Positions 56,047 to 64,000 of a DNA stretch of 64,000 nt are shown one piece after another. The stretch is taken from the NCBI GenBank assembly GCA_033220425.1, contig CM065653.1, positions 4,278,001 through 4,342,000 on the forward strand, read 5' to 3'. A program made the position numbers and the translations under genes. This stretch comes from Lepraria neglecta (Eukaryota; Ascomycota; Lecanoromycetes; Lecanorales; Stereocaulaceae). The notes below the pieces were generated by a model. The model was not told the origin of the DNA. It did no database searches and saw only the letters and a program-made list of their open reading frames with translations. How positions within the stretch are numbered: position 1 is the first letter of the stretch; each line of letters starts with the position of its first letter.

Positions 56047-56494
56047 CTATCTGAACTTGTCGTGAACTTTGTCTTTCAACTTCGTTTGTGGGATTTGGGA
56101 GTCGGTGATGGGAATTTGGGTCGGAGAACTGGGTGTTTTCTGAGATATGGTGTTGGCTTGAGGATCGTGGACAGAAGAGGGGACTGGCTGTACGCAGATA
56201 CTTATAAGGTGGTGTAGCTTCTCGATAAGATTGAGTCCTTTTCCCACGCTCAAAGGTGTGGTAGGCGTACTCTCCGGCTTTGTGGCTGGCTTCGAGAATG
56301 GCTTGGGCTCAGATCTGGGCCCTTTTTTCGGGTCCGAAGGTGTCAGAGACTCATCTTGATTCTCGTCCTCAACCTCATCCGTCTCATCCTCAAGCCTCTT
56401 GGTGCCACTCTTGGCGGCACTCCTTGGAGCCCGCACCACCCTGCTTCTTGCGTTTGGATGGTACTGTCATGGACTTGTTCATGATATCGAACCT
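56047..56494 (-). pseudogene. Possible relic of a charged nuclear-type protein
   Basis: A minus-strand start at about 56482 reads MNKSMTVPSKRKKQGGAGS, then in a neighbouring frame RSAAKSGTKRLEDETDEVED, a Pro/Lys/Ser-rich linker, and a short helix LNLIEKLHHLISICVQPVPS before TSS-rich sequence to 56047. The basic opening followed by an acidic run is typical of disordered nuclear proteins. The frame change near 56430 implies damage. No family is recognised, and low-complexity sequence can look protein-like in more than one frame, so confidence is low. Confidence 0.25.
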
Positions 56495-57439
56495 TATTTT
56501 CCAGTCTCTCTTCTTACTCCCCTCGGTAGAACAGTTCCAGATCTAAGCGTTGTTGATACTCTAGACATAGATAATTGACGAACGGTTAAGATGTACGAAC
56601 TTGTCAGCAGAGAAAGCCGCTGTGTCTGCCTTGCTCAATGCTTCGATCGCTTTTCTAGCTGCTAGAACGTTCTTCGATGGTGTACCTTTGGACGAAAACG
56701 TTTAATTCTCGTCGCCACCTTCGGAATCATTTGCAACCATTGGATCATGCTTTGTCGTGGCGGGCGCCTTCGTCGCGGACTGTGGCTCTTTTGCCCTAGG
56801 TGACTTTTGCAATATTTATGTATATATAGAAGCACCGAGAACTACCGGCAATAGAGCTGGGTTAAGTAACTCTAGGTTAGAGAGTGCTTTTATGTGTAGC
56901 AGAGAATACAGTCTACACGTGCTGTGCTGTCTGATTTGCAGCTCGAAGATCAGGTATCTTTTGCCAGTAGAGGGGTAAGACAGAAAAAGAGCGAGAAGAT
57001 GAAACTAGCTGTACTGTTTAGTGCACTTCATGGCTCCATTGTGTCGACCGGAAGCTAGTGACGGCAGAACATTTACACAAAGGCAGAAATGGGATGATAG
57101 CCTATCATTTAACTTCAAGGAATAGAGATAAAAAGGGCAACCGACGGGCTTGCCATGCTCTGGAGGGAAAACAAGCGACTGAGATTGCGTCTGGGAGTCT
57201 TGATTTCTTTGGCTTGGAAAGACTTAGAGATTATGGAGTAGAAACTTAAGAGTGGGGACACAGAGAAAGCAACAGAGTATCAAATTTAGACTATGCTCGA
57301 TCCATTGGCAGGGCAGACATGAACATGCGTAGAGAAGAATTCACATCGATGATACTGAGTGTTCACTCCATGAACATGGTGGTAGGAGGAAAGAGTGGTG
57401 ATGGAGACGAACCATGTCAATAGTGCTAGAAGAGCTCAC
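56495..57439. other. Intergenic, nothing seen
   Basis: About 0.95 kb with short motif-free frames on both strands. Confidence 0.45.
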
Positions 57440-57612
57440 CCCCTAAGTAGGCAAACCCTCTAAGTAGGCAGGGGCCCTAAAGCACACTCTAGCTCTAGGC
57501 GTCGAAGAAGACCCCCGGAAATTCCCGATTTGGTTAATTTCAGGTCTATTTTACCACGCCTAAATGATCCGCTCTACGGCGCTTTCTGGGGTAGTGCTTA
57601 CTTAAGGGTTTA
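57440..57612. repeat. MITE-like element with inverted ends
   Basis: AAACCCTCTAAGTAGGCA at 57453-57470 is an inverted copy of TGCTTACTTAAGGGTTT at 57595-57611 (one gap and one mismatch). The left side also has a tandem second copy of the CCCTCTAAGTAGGCA unit starting near 57441. The 170-base span is non-coding, the size of a MITE. No target-site duplication is certain. Confidence 0.5.
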
Positions 57613-59519
57613 ATTCTTCTAGCGGCCGTTGGCGCCGGCTGGGGTCTTGGCGGAACTCCTTAGAGAGACTCGAGAACTCGAGCACTTCTAAATGACGGAC
57701 GACTAGCCCACAGCAATGACCTCTTTGCCGCCTCAGCATACTGTGGCTCGGGTCATCTGTCGCAGGTTTCGAAATAGCAGCAGACAGGGTTAATTGTATG
57801 CCCAAGATACTGTCAAGCTTGAGGATGAGAAGACGCGGAGAGTTGCGTTACGGCCGAGGGTACGGGTCTTTGGGCTTCCATTGGAAGCTTTGCCATTGGC
57901 AACAATGGATGTAGGGGCGGGTTGGGTGCCCTATAGCCTGACGATACTGTGGACATTTCGACGCAGTAGTGCTTGAAACGTCCTCCTGGCCAGCGCATAA
58001 CCACCGCGAGTGCCTCCATCTCAGGCTGGCCCTTAAACGACGCTTTCTCCATCAACGCCTGCGCTTGTGCCCATCTTAGGCTTCTTGTGTCACACCGAAC
58101 ACAAGAAGCTTCAAGCATTTTGCCCCCTCTTACAGTGGACAAGCGCGCTGTGTGCCATGATGGCTTGAGCCAAGAAACTTTTGAGGTGATACGGAGCCGT
58201 GGTGCCGATGGATACGCTGGCAACAATCAAGAAACGGAGCGGGAATCACAGGTAGCGAAAGTAATGGTTGAATCCATCAAGGTCGCATGATGAAGACACC
58301 GTGGAGACCTTGCTTTTGGTTGCGCTCTCGGTCATCATCCCTGCTGGACTTTGGAAACGAGACAAATGCTGGGTGCAAAGAGTGAGGACGGTGGATGGCC
58401 AGCTGCACAAGACAGCATCCCATTCACTTTCTCTGGTACAGTCCTCTTGCCCTGGCATAGAGAGCGGTCGCCCATGGATAGTGGTGCCTGGAGGAAACTG
58501 AGAACCACGACCACTTGCCGCTTCGACGCTGAATTTCGCAGCATGGATCGTTTTGCATTCAATATGCTTCCAAAATCTTGACTATTGTTCTTTGTCGTCG
58601 ATTGACATTGGGAAATTTGACCAATCCTTGTCCTGACGTACTCTAGCATCATGGTGCTTGCCCTTGAAGGGGAATGAGTAACAATTTTGCGAAGTGAAGC
58701 AATCGTAAGGAAGAGAAGAAAGCTATCTTGCTTAATTGCAAAGACACTGATACTCATTTTCGCCATTTTCATTGCAACGGACCACCACTTTAGGTGTCAA
58801 CACGAGGCTTGGAGTTTTGTGAAGGAGCCTACTGTTAACGGAAACGGTACCCAGAACGTCAGCTCCCAATCTCTGCCGGTGCAACACGCTGATACTGTGA
58901 CATTTCAAAAAGCGTTCTCAGACCATTCCCTACCTGGCGACTGTGTGGACCTGACTTCAAGTTGTAAGACTGCACGGGAAGGCAATACCCTGCTAGCTCC
59001 CTTAACCGCGCGCTAAGGACATATAATACACGCTAACGCGCAGCCTGTTCAGCCTGTTAACAATTCACCTCAGCCCACTTCCCATTTCCTCTGAAACAAT
59101 TGACCTCTTGAAACACCTGAATTACTATAGCGGGGCACAAGACTCAGTCGCCGTGGCACTCACCGCTTAAAACCTTCTGGGACAAGCTCCTCACAGATCT
59201 CTTAGGTGAAGGCTAGAACCACTTAACGAGTATGCCACACCTCTTGACTTGACGGAGCCTTAACACTGACTGGGGACAGCAAGGGAGGTACGGATACTTG
59301 ACGCCGACCTTGCTCATTTCTTCCAACTCCCTCCAACACGTAGAATACGCCCCCTCTCCCCAGTTCATCCGGTCTACTATTACCTCAGAGAGCCTGACTG
59401 CCTCACCTCGTGAGCTCGTCCTTAGAACGGACAAGGAAATTGAAAGAGAGAGACTCCCTCTGAAACAACTTGGCTCGCACCACCCATTACCTGCTCCTGA
59501 GGAGCGCCTTTCCTACACT
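57613..59519. other. 1.9 kb without a supported gene
   Basis: Minus frames at 57813-58226 and 58335-58772 and a plus frame at 58687-59016 (with a hydrophobic LIAKTLILIFAIFIATDHHF segment) are open but match nothing I know. The last 500 bases lead into the DUF3638 gene; a CATATAATAC string near 59021 could be a TATA-like element but lies far from the start. Confidence 0.4.
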
Positions 59520-62500
59520 ATGGTGACTCGAGATTTGGACTACCTATACCATCATGTCTTCCTCCCACCTTGCGTGCCACAATATGATGATCAGAAGAGT
59601 GGAGCTGGTGATCGAGCCCTAATAGATCGCCTGGGGCAACTGGCTCCAATGTTTCGAGATCTGCCGGACATCGATTTCTACACACAATGGTCTACACTTT
59701 GCCGCTCCCTCCGGACCTTCGGTACTTTACATAGGAACAATAAGTCTATTTCGCAGACTGCCCTTAGGAGGACCTTTCAAGATGTGGAGGATGGAGATAT
59801 TGTGATACTACACCTCGCATTACAGAACTCGGGCATTATCATGCGAAAGAGCGAGAAAGAATACATTGTCGAGACTTTCGAGGCATCTCCACCGGCGGCT
59901 GAAGTGCTGTCAGCGGAGACGGCGCTGCAGTGGGATTTTCCAAGCCGCGCTGTCGCAATCCCACCGTCGATCTTCGAGGATCCCATGTTCCAAGCAAGCC
60001 TTGCCGAATTCATCGAAAGGTCGAGCGTCGAACCTGTGAAGCAGTTCGCTGCGACAACATTGAAAGCTGGCTCACTTGCTTTCGAAAGCCGGGACACTCC
60101 GACTCCAGCAATCATTGGCCAGTTGCTCATGGCCGTTCTAGAGGCAAATGGCCGCAAGCACACAGCCACCCTGACTCGGAAGAGGGTACGGGACGAAGTC
60201 TGCTGGAGTGATGGTGCGGAAAATCCGTGGAGACGAAGTGCCACCTGGCTAGTACTACGTGTTGGCCTCCAGCGATGTTTGTGCTTCCTGCTTGGTGGCC
60301 GTATCGGTACCCTGCACTACAAGTTTTTCATGTGCTTCATGATGAGTTCGCTCTTGAGAGAACTCTGCGCGCAAGGCTCATATCCTCCCGACCGACTCGC
60401 TTTCGCAAGGACCAAGCTTGCACGTCGAGTGGCAAAGCTGCAGCAACAGAAGGATGAGGCCTCGCCGCAGGTAGCAAAGGTGATCGAGTCACTGTTTCTG
60501 ATCCATGGGAGAGACTTCAGCAATGCTTTGCGCATCGCAAATGAAAGCCTCAAAGAGACTTGGAGTTTAGTACGGACTCGGGCAATCAAAAGGGTCCTAC
60601 CCTTACCAAGGCGCGCCGATCAGGGAAGTACCATACTCTCACTAACCCACAGTAGCGGATACTTGCACAGAGTCGTGGTGGAAGCATTGTATGGCAGACG
60701 ACCAACACAGATACGTCTGGAACACCGTTCTCGACATGGCACCCAATACCCCTGGGCGAAGATGGAAACCCGGGAGCATCGATCGGTCTTAGACTACTTG
60801 GACCTTGCGGATTTCGAAGTTAAGCTCAGGAAAGGCGCTCTGAATGCCGACTATCACCTTGATGACCATTCGGAGTCAGACTCCAGTCATCCCTGTGTAA
60901 ATCTCATGCGCAGCATTCAGCAATACCTAAATCTTGCACTTACGGCCTACAAATCGGATCCTGAGAGCTTGTCGCTAATGCTGATCACAGTCATGGAATT
61001 GTGGAAAGCACTGGATACCAAGGCCCTTATGCTTTATCCTCTGCTAGCAGAGTATGATCCAGGATTTCCCCGCAACCTTCTATATCCACTGCAGGTCTCG
61101 GAGCTCTCAGATATGCGCCGTGTACAAGAGATCGAGCAGTACCTCGAACATCGCCGCATCACAGCAAAATCCACCCTACCCTCCATCTTTGGTGACTTGT
61201 CCCGGAACTCGTTTGCTGTCCGATTCTTCGACCAATGCGATGCAATGCAAGAATTGTCTGCTGAGATAGCATCTAAGGATGAGGATGCTAAAGCACACAA
61301 AGAGTTTGAGTGGAAACAGAAAAGCGCCGAATATGAAGACACCTTGAAAGATGCAGCGGATACAGCTTGTCTGTTCATGGAAGATGACTTCGACCCTCTC
61401 AAGCGACAGCATGATGACCGCCGATGCCGAAAACACTACCTCGAGCGAAAAGCCGCTAGAATGAGGATCCAGATACATGAAGCGCTGTTGCCAACTGATG
61501 AGTTCCTCGCCAAAGCTGTTGTCTTTGAGCTCCTTCTTCCACTTGAATTTGCTGCTTGGCGTGACGGTACTTGGCGAATCCTCCAGCTGGCTCGATCAAG
61601 TACCTACTCAGATCAGCCGCCGCAAGTATTTCTGCATGAATACTCAGGCTTTAGGACATTTAGGAGGCCTACGAACTGTAACATTACGCTTGCCTCCCGC
61701 AAGAAGTCGTTCCAGAAGACGCACTACGCACAAGTACCGTTTCCTATGTCGCTCGACCAGGTTTGCTTGCCCCACGCGTTGAAGTATGGTCTTTATGACC
61801 ATAGAGAGGCTCTCTGGACCTCGCGGCGCCTTGAGGTACCTAGCTTTGCTAGTATATGCACTCCTCATTTGCCCACAAGATCAGCCTATGCCCAACTCCA
61901 GAAATTCGTCCATCCTACCTTCGATGGCAAGAATGTCTCTGGCAACGAGACCGTAGCCAGCCAGACGCGTTGTCCAAACAATCTCGCCATTTCTGAGTAC
62001 ATAGCTTTCCAAGATCTTCGGCTTGGTCACGGGATCCAGTGGGTCAGGCTTTTGCGTGAGCTCGCTTCCTCTAATCTCAACTTGGGGACTCTAGAAGTCG
62101 GTACTTTAGTCACAGAGTTGGCCCTTATGGCGGGACCGAGTGAGAGCCAAAGCCCACTTCGTTCAACTCATTGTGTTTTCGAAGATCCGGCATTCTGTGC
62201 AGCACTAGTGGCTCAAATCAGACGGCGACTCGAGAGCGTTGCAGCAAATTGGCGTGAAGGCCAGACAGTCCAAACCTTGACTATCATCTTGCAGCGTATC
62301 TGGTCTTTGACGTCCTCTTGGGCTGCGAAGCAAGAGGCTGAGGATCTTATTTTTTACGTACGCAAGATAAGTCATGATTGGACCAGGCTCTTGCGACAAG
62401 AGATCTGCAATGCGGTTGACGTTGAGACAGCGCAGAAGAGATCAAGAGACGGTCTCATTGCTTCGTTGCTATGCCGAAAGACTTTCATGATCGAGGCCGC

Positions 62501-64000
62501 ACAAACCAGTGACATTCTTCAATCTGCCGCCCTGGCTTGTTTTCTTGAATGCTCCTTTACAATCAAAGATAATCTGCCAAAGAATGAGCCCGGGTACATT
62601 GCCAAGATGCCAGAAGCCATGAGGAGGTTGTTTGTCGGCGATATCAAACTTCTGCATCGTCTAGAGGCAAAACTAAGGCGATCCATCCAGACGATGCCTG
62701 CCGCGGTAGAACAAGCTGTAAATAGCGTCTGGGCAGAGGCAAAGAGCGATTTAGCCCGAAAATTCACGCCATGGAGCTTTCTCCCGGCCCCACACGATGG
62801 GTGGATTACAGCCCGCTCCATCAGTACTACTGGCCGCCTTGAGCAGAATGTTCACATCGATATCTTTGAGGGCACCTTCTTCATTGATGGCCAACCCCTG
62901 GGTCGGCTCCCTGACGAGTTTACAAGAGAAGGATTCTTTCGCCAAATGTTTGGAAATCGGGTCTTCTTGACCTACCCGTCCTCGATACAGGGTATGTCTT
63001 ACATGCTTGCAAGCCTTTTCCAACAACATGAGATACATTTTGGATTCCGAGACGGCGTTGTTTTCCTGCGGGCTGTGACTGGTGGCAGGGTGGTACTGGA
63101 GTTGTTACCGCCGGCGATATTTGGTGCCGGCGTTATTGGTGATGCTCCTGATCTGCCCGTACCTCTAATCAATGATTGCGTCCATTGGCTGGATCTGGCA
63201 GGCCAAATCGTGGAGATCAGGCCATACGGAACCATGTGGCAAAGCAAGCTTAGTGATTGGAAAATCTATTTGCAGAGCAGCCAGGCTTATCGGAGAGGCA
63301 GCCTGCTGGTGGATCCTCGCAGTCCAATATTCAATCGTATTGCCATGCTGATTGAGCCTTTTGAAGATCGAAGGAAGATGATTATCTACCAGCCAGAAAA
63401 GAATAACCTCTCATTGCAGATGCCTAATCTCGAATTAGCGTTTCGAGTCAATCACGAAGGCTTACTCGAGTCTCGACAGCTACGAGCAGTCATTGATAGT
63501 GACCAAGATGCTGGAACATTGTACGGGTTGAGTAGTAGCCTCGTCCTTCGGGACATCGCGGTACCAGAAGACCGAAGTATCATTGTTGCCATGGGACCTG
63601 AGAGGATCGAAGCTTTTGGGGCTCATGTGAGGATCCGCATAACTCATACTGGTTATTATGCCCGGTTCTCTATCAACAAAGTTCTGCGACGTTTAGAATG
63701 TGCTTCAGAGCCACGCCTGATCTACTTCAAAGCTTACTGTCATGCGGTCACTGCGAACATCCTTCCGGACCCCTTGACTGGTAGGACTGGAACAGATGAA
63801 GCAATTCACTGCCTGCAAGCCGGTAATGCTCAACCTTGGGCACCTGTTGATGAAGAGTCGTATCGTATCCTCTCGACGATTGCCGAACTAAGCCCGCGAA
63901 GAGTCTACTACCCGGAGACACTGAAGGTACTTCAAAAAGTAGCTTGGGATGAGGTCTTGACGCTCGCAGTCCAACATGACGTATTCAGGCCAGTGGTGAG
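59520..64000 (+). CDS. DUF3638/DUF3645 giant protein, amino-terminal part (continues past the window)
   Basis: From the ATG at 59520 one frame stays open for about 1493 codons to the window edge with no intron and no stop. The start MVTRDLDYLYHHVFLPPCVP agrees with the family's usual NHVFLPPKLPQ opening; the frame is also open upstream to about 59246 but has no earlier Met. Family-like blocks follow: DVEDGDIVILHLALQNSGII, ENPWRRSATWLVLRVGLQ, EYIAFQDLRLGHGIQWVRLL, GRLEQNVHIDIFEGTFFIDG and LPDEFTREGFFRQMFGNRVF. Full members are about 3000 residues in many ascomycetes and are often labelled ubiquitinyl hydrolase, with the conserved DUF3638 and DUF3645 segments further on, outside this window. 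Enzyme activity is not established to my knowledge. The 3' half cannot be judged here. Confidence 0.85.
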   Translation, partial: MVTRDLDYLYHHVFLPPCVPQYDDQKSGAGDRALIDRLGQLAPMFRDLPDIDFYTQWSTLCRSLRTFGTLHRNNKSISQTALRRTFQDVEDGDIVILHLALQNSGIIMRKSEKEYIVETFEASPPAAEVLSAETALQWDFPSRAVAIPPSIFEDPMFQASLAEFIERSSVEPVKQFAATTLKAGSLAFESRDTPTPAIIGQLLMAVLEANGRKHTATLTRKRVRDEVCWSDGAENPWRRSATWLVLRVGLQRCLCFLLGGRIGTLHYKFFMCFMMSSLLRELCAQGSYPPDRLAFARTKLARRVAKLQQQKDEASPQVAKVIESLFLIHGRDFSNALRIANESLKETWSLVRTRAIKRVLPLPRRADQGSTILSLTHSSGYLHRVVVEALYGRRPTQIRLEHRSRHGTQYPWAKMETREHRSVLDYLDLADFEVKLRKGALNADYHLDDHSESDSSHPCVNLMRSIQQYLNLALTAYKSDPESLSLMLITVMELWKALDTKALMLYPLLAEYDPGFPRNLLYPLQVSELSDMRRVQEIEQYLEHRRITAKSTLPSIFGDLSRNSFAVRFFDQCDAMQELSAEIASKDEDAKAHKEFEWKQKSAEYEDTLKDAADTACLFMEDDFDPLKRQHDDRRCRKHYLERKAARMRIQIHEALLPTDEFLAKAVVFELLLPLEFAAWRDGTWRILQLARSSTYSDQPPQVFLHEYSGFRTFRRPTNCNITLASRKKSFQKTHYAQVPFPMSLDQVCLPHALKYGLYDHREALWTSRRLEVPSFASICTPHLPTRSAYAQLQKFVHPTFDGKNVSGNETVASQTRCPNNLAISEYIAFQDLRLGHGIQWVRLLRELASSNLNLGTLEVGTLVTELALMAGPSESQSPLRSTHCVFEDPAFCAALVAQIRRRLESVAANWREGQTVQTLTIILQRIWSLTSSWAAKQEAEDLIFYVRKISHDWTRLLRQEICNAVDVETAQKRSRDGLIASLLCRKTFMIEAAQTSDILQSAALACFLECSFTIKDNLPKNEPGYIAKMPEAMRRLFVGDIKLLHRLEAKLRRSIQTMPAAVEQAVNSVWAEAKSDLARKFTPWSFLPAPHDGWITARSISTTGRLEQNVHIDIFEGTFFIDGQPLGRLPDEFTREGFFRQMFGNRVFLTYPSSIQGMSYMLASLFQQHEIHFGFRDGVVFLRAVTGGRVVLELLPPAIFGAGVIGDAPDLPVPLINDCVHWLDLAGQIVEIRPYGTMWQSKLSDWKIYLQSSQAYRRGSLLVDPRSPIFNRIAMLIEPFEDRRKMIIYQPEKNNLSLQMPNLELAFRVNHEGLLESRQLRAVIDSDQDAGTLYGLSSSLVLRDIAVPEDRSIIVAMGPERIEAFGAHVRIRITHTGYYARFSINKVLRRLECASEPRLIYFKAYCHAVTANILPDPLTGRTGTDEAIHCLQAGNAQPWAPVDEESYRILSTIAELSPRRVYYPETLKVLQKVAWDEVLTLAVQHDVFRPVV

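Noticed and set aside
1-64000. Retrovirus-like, LTR or other virus-like element
   Set aside because: I found no gag, polymerase, integrase or capsid-like frames and no long direct repeats.
1-64000. CRISPR arrays or bacterial operon structure
   Set aside because: The window is clearly eukaryotic with spliceosomal introns; no regularly spaced repeats are seen.

Overview
This window comes from a filamentous ascomycete (Pezizomycotina). Coding genes are split by many short GT-AG introns of about 45-60 nt, and the gene content is typically fungal: a Zn2Cys6 regulator, two 7-TM rhodopsin-fold proteins, a striatin of the PRO11 type, cytochromes P450, a Crh-type GH16 and a DUF3638 giant protein. From remembered protein families I lean towards Leotiomycetes (Helotiales), but this needs a database search.

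Layout. 0-8 kb is a graveyard: a broken P450, a small helix-rich relic, a broken SRPK-like kinase, a broken tubby/LURP-one-like gene and an F-box/LRR-like fragment, followed by one intact secreted protein. 8.3-9.2 kb is an inverted-repeat element without a coding gene. 10.4-16.6 kb holds an intact 12-exon MFS sugar transporter and an intact 1004-residue protein with a helical domain, proline-rich repeats, TPRs and ankyrin repeats. 17-20.6 kb has two broken conserved genes around an intact secreted protein. 22-29.9 kb is the healthy core: PHO88/SND3, RAD14/XPA, striatin and a membrane-anchored histidine-phosphatase-like protein. 30-40 kb is again mostly decayed (serine hydrolase, an unknown gene, OsmC, a rhodopsin-like gene), with an intact P450 and a short fungal N-terminal-domain protein between them. 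40.6-53.8 kb holds an intact rhodopsin-like protein, an F-box-like/DUF7730-type protein, GPI19/PIG-P divergent from a Zn2Cys6 factor, a frameshifted pepsin-fold membrane protein, a membrane-anchored GH16 and an unknown protein. 54-59.5 kb has almost no supported genes, apart from a MITE-like repeat. From 59.5 kb a DUF3638-type giant protein runs off the right edge.

How it fits together. There is no obvious biosynthetic cluster or operon-like unit. The intact genes serve general functions: nucleotide excision repair, ER targeting, GPI-anchor synthesis, STRIPAK signalling and wall remodelling. The main signal is the contrast between intact genes and at least ten degraded ones. Most premature stops are TAG or TAA where a Gln (or Trp) codon is plausible, which is what CpA-to-TpA mutation by repeat-induced point mutation (RIP) would give. 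Several genes instead carry single-base frame changes, which could be real decay or assembly indels. I saw no viral or LTR-type element and no convincing intact tRNA gene.
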